64,000 nt of DNA, from the NCBI GenBank assembly GCA_015680685.1, contig MNCI01023362.1, forward strand, positions 781,710 through 845,709, written 5' to 3'. Position numbers and translations under genes: made by a program. The number at the start of each line of letters is the position of its first letter. The first letter of the stretch is position 1. This stretch comes from Gnetum montanum (Eukaryota > Streptophyta > Gnetopsida > Gnetales > Gnetaceae). Below are positions 12,440 through 24,721 of this stretch, piece by piece. Under the pieces are notes generated by a model. The model saw only the letters and a list, made by a program, of their open reading frames with translations, did no database searches and was not told where the DNA came from.

Positions 12440-14097
12440 ATGTGCCAACACAAGAATTCTTGGATCTATTTAGGAAGGAACTTTCTAAAGTGACTCCTTA
12501 TAGAGAGATTTATTTTAAGGTTACACTTAAGCTTAGAACTCAACCAATTTTCAAGGTACTTCATAGGATGTCTCTAGTAACCTTGTAGAGCTTAAAGCAT
12601 AGATTTAGAAGTTGTTGACTGAAGGTATGAACCAATGAAGTGTTTTATCTCAGGATGAACTAGTACTTTTTACGAAGATGAAGGATGGTATTTTAAGGTT
12701 TTGAATGAGTTAAAAATATTTATATTAGGTGATAGTTAGGAATTAATATCCTTTGCCCAATAATAATAATTTATTTTATCAGTTAATAGAAGCTAATGTA
12801 TTCTCTAAGATTAACTTAGAATCAAGCTATCATTAAGTTACAATGCAAGAGGTAGTTGTGCCTACTACTATTTTTAGAATAAGATATGGATATTATAAGT
12901 TCTTAGTTATGTCCTTTGGTCTTACTAATGCAACAACAATCTTCATGTACTTGATGAACTATATGTTACATTCATACATAGATCAATTTATTATTATCTT
13001 GATTAATGACATTTTTATTTACTCTAAGGATGATGCAAAGAATAAGGAACATTTAAGAATACTATTACTAACTTTAAGAAAATAATATTTATATGTTCAT
13101 GCTTCTAAATATGCTTTTAGAAGTAAGAGATATAGTTCCTTGTTCATGTGGTATTTGAAGTAAGAATAGCTATAGATCCTTCTAAGATAGAAGTGATTAA
13201 GAATTGGCCTATTTTAACTATAGTAAATGAAGTTAGAATTTTCTTGGATGTAACAAGATATTACAAGATATTTGTAAAGGATTTCTATAAAATTTTGGTA
13301 TGTCTACATAATGTTTTTAGGAAGGGCTAGTTTTTCTCTTCATTAGATACATATTAGAAGGCTTTTGAGGAGCTAAAATAGAGATTGATTTTAGCACCTT
13401 TATTGATCTTACTAGTTTCTAATAGGCCTAATGATGTTTACATAGATGATTGAAGAGAAGGTTTTAAAGTATTTTTCATTAAAGATGTTAAGGTAATAGC
13501 TTGTGCTTTTGGATAGTTAAAACCTCATGAGACAAGATACCTGACCTATAATCTTAAGGTTAGTGTCATTATCTTTGCTCTTAAGATTTGCATACCTTGT
13601 ATGGAAAGTCAATTACCTTTTGAATAGACAATAAGAGCTACAATATTTTATGAATTAGTCATAGTTAAACATTAGAAAGAGATGGTGAGTAGAGCTACTA
13701 GAAATATTTTGACTTTGTATTGTACTAAGTAGGATATCTAGAATACTCTACAATATATCTAAAGAAGATGAAATAAGCTCTAATGAGACATTAGATTCTT
13801 GGTATCAAGAAAATATTACAATTCTTTCTCTAGTAAACTATGTTTTCTTAGTTGATAGTTTTTGCTTGTTGAGATTTAATGGTAGACTCTATGTGTTAAT
13901 TGTAGTTAGAAAGAAGCTACTTGATGAGGCTAACTTAACTACCAAATGCATTCTATTAGTGACATGATGTATTAGAACATTAAGATAGAATAATAGTGGT
14001 TTGGTAGAAAGAAAGATATTGATGAGTAGTAGCTAAGTATTTGGTGTATCAGTAGATTAACATAGATCATTAGAGGCCTTGTGGTTATCTTCATCCT
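12440..14097 (+). pseudogene. pol 5' half (RT-RH-IN zinc finger) of oldest element
   Basis: The start matches the RT N-terminal region (EFLDLFRKELSKVTPYREI). The RT core at 12843-13085 reads FLVMSFGLTNATTIFM and then ILINDIFIYS, with the usual F.DD box changed to LIND. The connection region follows at 13148-13330 and RNase H at about 13330-13700. The integrase HHCC finger lies at about 13880-14080, with H changed in part and a KKDI..AKYLVYQ core. Stops are frequent and mostly TAG. The reading stops at 14097 because the Athila-like element begins at 14098 and continues at 37132. Confidence 0.8.
14093..14097 (+). other. Target site duplication ATCCT (left) of element 14098-37131
   Basis: ATCCT immediately precedes TGATGAG of the 5' LTR. 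The same five bases follow the 3' LTR at 37132-37136. Confidence 0.9.
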
Positions 14098-15041
14098 TGA
14101 TGAGTGTCAAAGTGTTGTGTTGATGGGTCCTTGTTGATGTGGCCTTGTCGATGGGCCTCTATTTATGTGGTGTTGCCTTGTTGATGGGGCTACATCAATG
14201 TAGTAGTTGCTATGTCTATGGGGCCCCATTGACATAGTACTATAGAAAAAACTATAAATATGAGCTCCCAACCATGTTTATGGGATATAGAAGTCATAGT
14301 AGTAGCAGAGCTCTTGCACTTTATCCATTTCAAATTTAGAATATTTTTTTGAGTGCCCATAGTAGAAGTTAGAAAGTGTACAGATATTTATTCGAGCACT
14401 ATTGTACTTGAACCACACCAATGTGTATGGAAATAAAGATGAGCCTTTTGATCAAACCTTGCAACACTTAGAATAGATTAATGATTTATTTATGCATTTA
14501 TTTTTTTCATGAAATATGTAATTAAATAGATAAATTAGACTTTAAATGATTAGTTAATTAATTAAGCTAAATATATTAAGTACATAAGTGTGACCACTTT
14601 GAGCATAAACACGTATTTGCTTGGTAATCCCAGTAGTGTTATTGCTTGGTGCACCTAGGAGCATAGTGCTTGGTAACCTAGCAGTGGATATGTGGATCAG
14701 GATGTGTACAGAAAGTGGGACCAAATGCTTATGTTAGAATTAGTTAGAGACTATTTAAGTGGTTAAATTAGACTAGTTGTTAAATTATTCCATCTCTTTA
14801 CTTTAAGCACCAAAGGACATAAAACATAAAACAATAAAAATCATATGCCTAGATTACACTTAACCATACCTTTGTACATCACAAGTGTAATTGGAAAGAC
14901 AACGAATGACCTTAGGGCAAGGTTCACTTCCTAAAAGACTAGTGTACCAAAAACTATAGAGTCGGTAGAATTTGATCAGATTGCATGTGAACTCTTTGTG
15001 ATTCATATGGTTGGGCATAGGGATACCTTGACTACCCATCA
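14098..15041 (+). repeat. 5' LTR of Athila-like element 14098-37131
   Basis: It runs from TGATGAGTGTC to CTACCCATCA and aligns along its full length with 36214-37131. U3 contains TTGATG/GGCC repeats (14118-14245) followed by the TATA box CTATAAATA at 14252-14260. The two LTRs are clearly more diverged by eye than the LTR pair of the nested element, which agrees with the nesting order. Confidence 0.9.
14118..14260 (+). promoter_or_regulatory. LTR promoter: TTGATG/GGCC repeat array plus TATA box
   Basis: Repeated degenerate units (TTGATGGG, TTGATGTGGCC, TCGATGGGCC, TTGATGGGGC, ATCAATG, CATTGACA), partly inverted, precede CTATAAATA at 14252-14260. The same order occurs in the other LTRs of this family and upstream of the env-like ORFs. 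Confidence 0.65.
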
Positions 15042-15042
15042 T

Positions 15043-15062
15043 TGGCATCATTTTTGGGGACT
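15043..15062 (+). other. Primer binding site, tRNA-Asp type (decayed)
   Basis: TGGCATCATTTTTGGGGACT lies one base after the LTR end. It resembles the TGGCGCCGTTGCCGGGGA site used by Athila-type elements, with several C-to-T changes. Confidence 0.75.
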
Positions 15063-15259
15063 TTATTTTTTGAAATGTGCGCTATCTAGGATTAGTGAAT
15101 ATCATTAATATCTTTGGACAAATCCAAGGTCAACATCACTCTCATGAGACATATAATTACAAAAACACACTAATCATTTTATTTGTTGCAAAATGTATTC
15201 TTCTTCTCATAGGCATGATGATGTCAAATTGCAAGTTCCATAGAAGTGCAAAGTGGTAT

Positions 15260-16990
15260 ATACTCATCTAGGTGAGTATGTGCTTGAATTCACCTTCATC
15301 CTATATTAGGATGAGCAATTATAATGGTGTGATATGAAGGGCAACATCGTATGACCCTTGATCAATTTATGTCCATGATGTTGCTTCAAACTCTTAAGAA
15401 GTTAGGCATTCATGATATTTAAGAAGAGCATGTTGTGCATGACTATGACTACCAAGGCTACTATCCCACTGACACACAGTGTAGGAGAGATCAACACCAA
15501 GAGAAGCATCATGAGGCTATGAAGGGGAAATGGTTCACTAATCTATTGTTCTTGTTGAACCAAGATGACAATGAGGATCCTCCCTTTGAGGGCTCTCAAC
15601 ATGACAATTATCCACCCCTTGTTAGTAATGATAGGGGTGTGATCCTAAAGTTGTGGTCTACAATCAATAATCTGGGTTTAGAAAAAGATGGTAGTCAAGG
15701 TAAGGGATAAGATAAGAATCAAGATAATAAGAAATCTAATGAATGTGACCATGAAAGATGAAGGGGAGTTGGAAAACACCATGGTGGTGGTAGTCCTCCT
15801 TCCTCTTCATCCTCTTCATATGCATCCTCTTCTTTTGATTCTGAAAGATGCTGCAGAGGGAATTACCATAATGAAGGTGATCAATGGGACAACAATATTG
15901 ATCACCAAGCCCATAATGAATAAAGGGGTAATAGAGGACATCAATGACACTAATGTAATAATGATGATGATGAGCCTCTATTGGAAACTTGAAGCATGCT
16001 TAACATGGTAGAGGTAGTAAAGATCCCAACTAGGCATGTGAAAGATAGTCAGATAAAGCACTTAGACATAAATAATATCCCAAGATTTAAGGGGGGATAT
16101 AACTTTGATCTATAGATACATATACAAGCTTTTCATGATGCTTCTGCCTTGCAAAACATTGGAAATGATTAGAAAAACTCAAGCTCTTCCCAAGAACACT
16201 CATTAAAGAGGTTGAAAGCTAGTATTGGTCCTTAGAGCTAAAATCCATTCATAGATGGAGGATCATGTTGGAACTATTTAATGATAAATACCAGGCATAC
16301 TTTAGAGTTTCTAATCTAAGAAGGAAAATACAAGGTTGGAAACAGGGAACACATGAATCCTTGGATGCTGCCATGGGTAGATATTATTCTCTCTTACACT
16401 GATGCCCTAGCCATGGCTATTCATAGAGGGAACAACTCCACCACATCATAGATGGGCTCAAAGCAGAAACTAGAAGAACTCTTGGGGTTTATGCCCAAGG
16501 GAGACTATCCAAAATAAGAGATTATCAAATACAAAGGCTAATAGAGTAGGTAGCAAAAGAAGAAGATGAGTTGCAAAAAAGAGAAAGTGTAAAAGAATAT
16601 AATAGGGACCCTTTCATAAGGAAAAGGAAGGTTCAATTTTGTGATAAGGAGGAGTCACCACTCGATGAAGTGGTGAATAGAAAAACCATGCCAATCCAAA
16701 AATATATTTTTGACATTTTGACAAAGGTTAACAAATTATGGGACTTTTTGGATGAAAATATCCAAACTACTATGAAGATTGCTAAACCATCCAAAGAACA
16801 GAATAGTGGTTGTGATCGTAGGAGGTGGAAAGAAACTGAACATGCCTACTAGAGAGGTAAGGAAAAATTTATTGTAGTTGAAGAAGTTGTGAAGATAGAT
16901 TTTGATGATGATGATGGGTGTGACATTCGTCAATATGAACATCCTAAGGAATTTTTCCCTATGGTATCACACATACAAGAGTTTGGGGTG
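15260..16990 (+). pseudogene. gag of Athila-like element 14098-37131, broken
   Basis: The coat-protein gene lies between primer site and protease. An N-terminal part (about 15260-15720) corresponds to the nested copy's EYVPDFTFILHQDEQ region, here split between frames. A Ser-rich linker follows near 15780-15840. The main gag domain at about 16080-16570 contains GWKQGTHESLDAAMGRYYSL. A Lys/Glu-rich part and a degenerate zinc knuckle lie near 16910-16970 (CDIRQYEHPKEF...SHIQEFGVYALN). The related copies read CEICQYDHPKGCC and CDICQYEHHKGCC, so here the second and last Cys are lost. At least ten stops or shifts interrupt it. Confidence 0.65.
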
Positions 16991-17639
16991 TATGCATTGA
17001 ATTTGTGACTAGTAAGAAGGCAAACATCTAGACGATTATCTTATCCTCAAGGCAATTCAAGGTAGTTCCACCAGTCGCAACAAGCTTACTATCCAAGTGG
17101 AGCTCCACCACAAACATATGAATAATATCAATAGTGGCATCAATCACAATAATGAGGAATGCCACTGCTAAGATAGTAGTATCCTTATAGGCAATCAAAC
17201 CCATATCCATGAAGCTTTGCAAGCCACACCTCATTCTAGCCTCACTATTATCCTCTAGAGTATTATTAAACTCATTTACCCTCTACTCAAGGAGAGCACC
17301 CATATTCATATGACGCTCCACATCCATTTGTACACATCCCTTAACCCTCTACCAAGTTACCTCATACTTCGTCTATGCAGGGTGAAATTCCTTCATAGTC
17401 ATAGCAACGAAATGCTATGAGGGCTATACATTTACAATCAACCTTTCAACCAAGTGGTTTAGATAGTCGATCTAGGAAATTATCCTTTATTCGACCGAAC
17501 AATCCTTCCAAACCCTCACAAACTAATGTGGCTAGTCACCATGCATCTCCAACATCCTCATCCTCTGCATCAAACACATTTGAGTATCGTTCAAACCAAA
17601 TGTTATCTGAGATTTTCATTGTGAGGTTAACTCATGCTG

Positions 17640-20600
17640 TTTCTAATTAGATCTAGGCTAGCAACCTTCCCATGAAAAGATTTGACCTAAAAAGTCCTCT
17701 TATTTACTATAGATTACTAAACATGGGCCATGCAAAGCTCTTCTTGATTCTAGTTCTAGTGTCAATATCATCTCCCATTATATGTACAAAGCCTAGAACC
17801 TACCACCTCTTAAGAAGAGTAACATTTTTTTGGAATTGGCCAACTAGTCAATCATTGTTTCTTTGGGACTAGTGAAGGACATCATGGCCAAAATTTGTGG
17901 GTGGTCCGATTCGGTCAATTTTCTGGTGATCAAGGTCAAGAACTACAAAGGTGACTTTCCCATAATTATGGGAAGGGCTTGGTTAAGCATGGTTGATGCA
18001 TAAATGGACATCAAGGACCTCTCCTTAGAAGTCTTCAAGGAAAATGAATTTGGACGACTAGAGAGGAAATGTATTCCATGCATTACATATAGAAATAATG
18101 GGTGCAATTGTGTGTAGAAAATATAGTTAATTAAAAGTACATTGATTAAAGCATGCAATTAGTGTGCACATGGAACAAATATCCAAAGGTTCTTGTATGC
18201 AGTAGCCACAAAATAGGAGGGCATCTAGTGGTTGATAGCTGACTTTGATAGGAGAAAACTATGTATGGAACCAACTAAAAGCTTGATATGTGTTGATGTC
18301 AAAGGCATGGATAAACTCTACTAACCAACATGGAGTATGCATTTTTAAACAATGATAAGTTAGTTATAATCAATGCAAATATTGCTCCTGAACAAAAAGA
18401 CAAGCTATTGCAGGTGGTCAACAAATGGCCAACAACCTTTGCTTGGTCATATCCTAAGTGGATTAGAATTGATCCATGGATATGTCAACATCATATTTAC
18501 ATTGACCTAGCCATAAAGTTAAGAAGGAAGCTGCAAAGGTAGCTAAATTGCAAGTTGATGCAAATCATCAAAGAGGAAATAGAATAACTTCTGAAGGTAG
18601 GGTTCATCTATTTCATTACTGATAGTTAGTGGGTTAGCCCACTTGCAATTATGCCAAAGAAAGATGATAAGTGGTAGTCTACATAAAATTTAGGCTATTG
18701 AATATGATAACATTTAAAGATAATTTTCTATTACCATTTTTGGACCAAGTGTTGGATACCATTTTTAGGCATTATTATTATAGCTTCTTGGATGGTTATA
18801 GTGGCTATAACCAAATCCAAATTGTGCTAGAAGATTAGGTCAAGATAGCATTCACTAGTCCCTAGGAAAATTTTGCATATTTTAAGATGCCATTTGGTCT
18901 ATGTAATGCCCCTATAACATTTCAATGCCTAATCCTTAGTATTTTCTAACAACAGATTGGTAGCAGGGTAGAAGTCTTTATGGATGACTTCTCTACCTAT
19001 GGGGCTACATTTGAACAAGCGTTGAATCACCTTGAGTATGTACTAAAAAGATGTATTGAGACAAACCTTAGGCTTAATTGGTAGAAAATCCATTTAATGG
19101 TCTAGGAAGACATAGTACTGGGGCATTGAGTTTCATAAAAAGGGATTAAGGTAGACCCTAAGAAGGTAAGGGTCATCCAGGGAATCACACATCAACCAAA
19201 GATAGTCAAAGACATCTAATCATTTCTTGGACACATTGGCTACTATTGGTGTTTCATAGAGAATTTCTCTAAGATTTTAAAGTTGTTGGTAAATCTTACA
19301 AAGAAAGATGCTTTATTCATCTAGACCAAGGAGTGTGAACATGAATTCCAAATATTAAAAGAAAAACTCATATAAAATCCAATTCTACAGCACCAGACTA
19401 GTATAGATCATTTCATATAATGATGGATGCATCTAATTATGCCTTGGGAGTCATGCTTATGTAGTTAGACAATAAGAAATGTCCATATTACATTCACTAC
19501 ACAAGTTGAAGCAATGTGGGTGCATAGTTGAATTACATTACAACTGAGAAAGAATTGATGATAGTGGTGTATGCTCTTAAAAAGTTCAGGCACTATGTGC
19601 TTAGCTATAAGATGTTTGTGCACATAGATCGTAGTGCCATCCACCTCCTAATGAATAAGCCAATGGTGAGTCCCTGTATCATATGGTGGCTCATGATTTT
19701 GTAGGGATTTGATCTCATGATGGTAGATTAGAAAGGAACTAAGAATGTGGTTGCTGACCACCTCTCTTAGTTAAGATGGGATAATAAAGAGAAGGAAAGC
19801 CCACTTTGTGATTAATTTCTAGATAAATTTCTCTTTACAGAAGCAATAAATAACTAAGTGCCCATAGAAAAAATATGGTATAATGGCATCCTCACTTATA
19901 TTCTCACTCAAGAGATGTCACAAGATCTGGACTTTAAGAAGAAATAATAGTTTATTCATTGGAAAAAGTACTTCATTGAAATCAATAGAAACCTTTCTAA
20001 GGTGTGTGCCAATGGCTTGGTTCATTGGTGTGTCCCTAATGTAGATCAACTGCACGTTCTCTAGGATGCTCATGAAGGCCCTTGTGAAGGCCACTATGTA
20101 AGGAGATACACAACCATAAAAATCCTGATGGTAGAATACTATTAGCCTATATTCTTTAGGGATGCCCACTAGTTTGTTTGATCTTGTGAATGCTATTAAT
20201 GAGATGGTGGGATGACCACTTGAATGGATAATCCTCAACAATGGATTCAACTACTAGAACCCTTTAACATATGGGGCATACACTTCATGGGTCCCATCAC
20301 ACCCATGTCTAATGAAAAGATGTATATCGTCATAGTAATTGACTACTGCACCAAATGGACAAAAGCAATAGCTATCACTGATTGTACATCATCCATTGCT
20401 ACTAGATTTGTACAAAAAAATGTTGTAAACAAGTTTGAGGTGCCACATGCACTATTTTTTGATAATGAAACTCATTTTATAGGTTCCATGTTTCAAAAAC
20501 TTATGCAATGCTTGGGGCTCGAACATAAATTAACAACACCCTATCACTCCCAAGCCAATGGTCAAGTGGAGGTAACTAATAGGGAAATAACAAAGATCCT

Positions 20601-21135
20601 AACAAGGGCCATAAGAAAATATAGGAGAGATTGGAGCACAAAACTTAATGACGTCCTTTGGGCCTACTCCTTAGCATGAAAAATTCCTATTGGCTTCTCT
20701 CCCTATGAGCTGGTGTACAGAAAACTTCTAGTGCTTCCAATTCAATCTAAGCTCTATACACTCTCAACAACCTATCAACTAAACCTTGACCTAAGTCTAG
20801 CACAAAAGGAAAGATTGATCAACCTCAACATGCTAGAAGAAAATTGATTAGTGCTCCTATCCTTGAATGAAGTGCACAAGGCATTCAACAAGCAATGACA
20901 TGACCTTAGAATACAAAAAGTGAAATTTGAATTGGGTGATAAGGTTTTCTACTGGAACCCCACACATGTACCCCAGAAAAAAAAATTCCAAACATTGTGG
21001 GAGGGACCTTATGTAATTTATAAAACCTTTTCTTTTAGGGTCATGACCATATACAAAATTGAGAGCCCAAATAAAAAGTAGTTGGTCAACGTCCAACAAG
21101 TGAAGCTTTTTCATGAGCTCAAGCAAACCAGTGCA
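17640..21135 (+). pseudogene. pol (PR-RT-RH-IN) of Athila-like element 14098-37131, broken
   Basis: The polyprotein remnant has protease at about 17690-18120 (later motif PIIMGRAWLSMVDA), RT at about 18540-19120 (LDGYSGYNQIQI, FMDDFSTYG), RNase H at about 19400-19780 and integrase at about 20040-21130. In integrase, 20224-20679 is an open frame with WGIHFMGPITPMSNEK, VIDYCTKW and YHSQANGQVEVTN, including the catalytic Asp in DYC and DNETHF; the first usual D of GIDFMGP is H. The GPY-type C-terminal region is at about 20950-21090 (WEGPYVIY). Order and motifs are those of Athila/Tat pol. Stops are mostly TAG at Gln or Trp positions. Confidence 0.85.
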
Positions 21136-21194
21136 ATAAATACATCAATGAATGGAAAATGATGTTTAGTTTTTGGATCTCCTCCTTTCAACTC

Positions 21195-21211
21195 AGTCAT
21201 GGGAGAGATGG
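21195..21211 (+). other. Internal polypurine-like tract after pol
   Basis: AGTCATGGGAGAGATGG is nearly the same as the 3' polypurine tract (AGTCATGGGGGTA at 36201). It recurs at the same place, just after pol, in the two other Athila-like elements (24669-24685 and 58902-58918, minus strand). A role as a second plus-strand primer is inferred. Confidence 0.5.
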
Positions 21212-21986
21212 CCATCCATGCTAATCATTCATATGGCTTCTCAATTTTTCTATTGTTTGTTTTCCATGACTTTGATTTTACAATTTATTTATTTTACAGC
21301 TTTTTGATTTTCAAATTTTTCTATTTTATACCATCATTAGCACATTTAAATCTCTCTTGAATCTTTTAAAGTTTCTTATATATTTTACTTTGTTTTGTTT
21401 GTGTGTGATTTTCAAGTTTTTGCTAATAAAACGTGCTTTGTGCCAATAGGACATAGTGGTGTTGTAGTTGTTATGAATGGTGGTTTGTGCTTAATGTTTT
21501 GTTTGCTAATGTCTAGTTTCTATTTTTGAATTTTTGTATCAATGGCTTAGTCGTGGTTTCTTTTTCATGCAATAGGTAGTGAGTCCACAAAACCCACCCA
21601 TCCAAAAACTCTATGGTTTTCCTTATTTTGGAAGTTGATGTCCCTTTCATTAAATAAACCTTTAATAATTTGGTGATCTTGGTAGTTTCTAGAGTTGGAA
21701 AGGATTCAAAGGTTTGTACAAGGTGTGAGTTTAAGTAGACTCAATACTCTTTGTACTCTTCTACTTATTTGGGTGCTTAGGTGTTTCCATGGACTTCTTA
21801 CCATTCCATATTGTCCAATAAGAGGAAGACAAAGAAAGTCTTTGTATGGTATGGTTTCCATCCAAAAAGAAAGAAAAAAAAACAATAAAAAATAAAAAAA
21901 CATGGTGGAAATTCAAAGCGCACCCCTTAGACATATAAACTAGCTACAGGCACTAGTTATGGGACTAGAAAGACATGTTACCCATG
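21212..21986 (+). other. Non-coding spacer after pol, left part
   Basis: This is T-rich 3' sequence without a long frame. It matches the reverse complement of about 58140-58900 in the third Athila-like element. The match stops at 21986 and resumes at 31899, which proves that 21987-31898 is an insertion. Confidence 0.8.
21982..21986 (+). other. Target site (CCATG) left of nested element
   Basis: CCATG at 21982-21986 corresponds to CCCTG at 31899-31903. The uninterrupted copy near 58135 has CATGG on its plus strand, the complement of CCATG, so one base changed on the right after insertion. Confidence 0.75.
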
Positions 21987-22773
21987 TGATGAGTGGCGAG
22001 GTACCCCTACACTCAACCATACGAATACGAGCATCTCACGCACAATCTGGTCAAACTCGAAGGACTAAGTGCTTACACACCTTAATGGAACACTCAGGGT
22101 TAAGCAATTGTTTTCTTCCTAAAATTACTTGTATTGTCATGGTTGTATGGTTAAGTAAGCTTGAGGTATATGAATTTTTATAGCTTTTATCTTTTTGGTG
22201 TCTTATGCTAATGAGGGAAAGGGAAAGAGAACTAAGTGACTAACTTTCATTAACTATTCACTAACTAGGTTCTAATAGTTCCTAACACTAGTATCCGTTC
22301 CCACTTTCTATACACATCCTGAACTAGTGCAACGTTGCTGGGATTACCAAACGCTAGTCGTTACTAGGTTACCAAGCGCTACACACATGCTCGAAGCTAT
22401 TGTACTGAGTGTACTTAACTAAGAGAGTCAAAGGTTGAGAGAGAGATTAATTAACTAGGAAATAATTAAAAATTCAACAATAATTAATTACTAATTGGCT
22501 TAATCTATATGCTACAAGGTTTATCATAAAGTTCGTCTTTATTGTTGTACACAAATGTGTTCTTAGGTACAATTTGCTCAAATAAAGATCTGTTGACTTT
22601 AGGACTCCTACTACGGGCACACAGAAATTATTCTAACTATAGAATGGTAAAACTACAAGATTTTGGCTAAGGGTCTAAGTCTAACTATCGGGAACAAAGG
22701 GCACTGCCTCTTATTTATAGAAGATGAGGTAGGACGCGATATCGTGTGGCGGATGCGATATCGCGGCTCATCA
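21987..22773 (-). repeat. 3' LTR of nested Athila-like element
   Basis: It runs from TGATGAGTGGCGAG (21987) to GCGGCTCATCA (22773) in plus coordinates. It aligns over its length with 31092-31898, with few differences by eye. The minus-strand TATA box TATAAATAA is at 22719-22711, preceded by two CGATATCG-type boxes (22735-22766). Confidence 0.95.
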
Positions 22774-22790
22774 TACCACCATGATTGAAT
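22774..22790 (-). other. 3' polypurine tract region of nested element
   Basis: The minus strand reads CAATCATGGTGGTA directly before the LTR start TGATGAG. This is similar to AGTCATGGGGGTA before the 3' LTR at 36214. Confidence 0.55.
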
Positions 22791-24668
22791 GAAAACTTGT
22801 CCTCGAGTTCCTTACAAAATATTGAAAAGGTATGGGATTATTGACTTGAATGACACTAATGGTGAATGGGATGACGTGTGAATGGATCTTTCATTACAAT
22901 ACATGACAATATTAGTGTTCATGACCATAAGAGTGAAGACTATACAAATTTGACATCCAGCCTTATTTGGCAGTTGAGAGAGAAGAGAGAGAGAGAAAAG
23001 AAGAAGATGTGTTGCTACCGATGCCAAAATTGCACCTTCTTTCATTCATCCATAATCGCGGTATCAATCTTGTTCCTTGCATAATTGTTCCAGCACTAGT
23101 GCATCCTAAGTGTTTCCTCTAGCTCCAGTCCATTGCTATATGATTGCCATTTGCACACACAACACAGTCTCATATTAGCAAGGATAAATAAATCACAATG
23201 CAGCTGGTACCTTGCCTCGGTGTATGGTCCATTGGCTAAGTTTTGATATGGCTAATATGGATTTTGGAGATATAACACTAGTGACTACCCAAGGTGTAGG
23301 GGTTAAGAGAAAATTGAAAAAATTGGACTAGGACCCCCATGACTAAGAGTGATCCTCCAGTAGCGATAGAATGGAAAAAGATAAGGAATAAGAAAGATGG
23401 AGAAAAAGAAACAATGGAAACACTGATAAAATGGATGTCAGAGTTGGTAATGAAAAAAAATGGTGATTGCGAAAATGTTTAAGGGAAAGAAGTTAACTAA
23501 TGCACCAAATAGGAATGTCAGTGGGTCCTTCCCAAAGCAAGCTCATGCACTTTATGCCCTGACAAACCCACATTCAAAGAGTCCATAGGGTCTGGAAATG
23601 TTATTCGAAAATAAGAGTTAAATTCTTAACCACAAGAGTTCACCCAAAAGACAACAATGCATCTACGAACATATAGACTAATGGTACAATCAGCAATGAG
23701 GTGAAAAAATGAAGAAATAATGATGGAAAAAAGAAAATGGAATGGAGTCTCAAGAACAAGGTGGTGTATAGCCCCTTGTGCACGTATGGTTAATGTGACT
23801 TAGTAGATCTCATTCCAAATCTAGCCTCAAACAATCCAATTCTAGTGACTTTGCATGAATACATTTGGCCAATCCATCCACATGAAGTAACAGGAATGCT
23901 TCCATCAAAGAGGCACCACCATTCCAAACAAGCAAGAAAGGAAAAAGTAGAAAGTGAGAAAGGGCCTTAGTTAGAGGAAACATGTTTGTTTAGTTCCATA
24001 ACTAGAGCTTATAGCCCATATGATTATTTTGTCTAAGGGGTGTGCTTTGAATTTTCACTTTTCTCTCTGTGTTTGTTTTTCTTTTTGTGTGAGAGCCACA
24101 CCATGCAAAGACTTATTATTTTTATTAGCTCAGCTTCTCGATAATGGAGCAATGTCAGAATTGTAAGGAAAATTCAAGAAGAAAACATTGAAGCACCCAA
24201 GAGAATGGCCAGCACAAATGCATCAAATTCCCCTTGAAGTCACACCCTTTTCAATCTTTGAGTCCTTCCTCAGTTTGAGAAATGCCCAGTCACCAGTTAG
24301 TTAATAGTTTTATTGTTAAGAAAGGGATTGTATAGTTCCAAGCCAAGAGAGACCATAGAAATTTATGAATGCATGGATGACGTGGACTCATTGCCTGTTA
24401 TATTAAAAGAACCATACCTTAGCATCAACATTATAACTCCAAGGCAAAAATCAAACATTAGCGATCAATAGAGTACAGTTCATACCACCATCAAGAGCAC
24501 TTATTAGGTGATAAACCTAACAAAACAAACAAACATACAAAGAAATGAAAAAGTATAAACGATGTTGAAAAACAAAAACAAGAAAATTTAAGGAAATTTT
24601 TAAAACAAAAATGTATAAAAAAAAAACTTAAAAAGGAACTAAGGACCTTAATTGATCAGCAGAGGTGG
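22791..24668 (-). other. Spacer between pol and 3' LTR of nested element
   Basis: Non-coding. About 23740-24080 matches the spacer of the third element (for example ACTTTGCAT..GAATAC and CCATAACTAG..CTT..AG..CAT). No env-like reading frame or TTGATG/GGCC module is present. Confidence 0.75.
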
Positions 24669-24685
24669 CCATCTCCCCCATGACT
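24669..24685 (-). other. Internal polypurine-like tract after pol
   Basis: The minus strand reads AGTCATGGGGGAGATGG, the best preserved of the three post-pol copies. Confidence 0.5.
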
Positions 24686-24721
24686 ATGTTGGAAGGAGGA
24701 GATTCGAAATAATGAGTAGGG

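Noticed and set aside
14121-14130. TGATGGGTCC at 14121 as start of the 5' LTR
   Set aside because: The preceding 23 bases are homologous to the beginning of the 3' LTR at 36214, and ATCCT duplications support 14098.
19918-20250. 110-codon minus-strand frame
   Set aside because: Shadow of the plus-strand integrase zinc-finger region of the Athila-like element.
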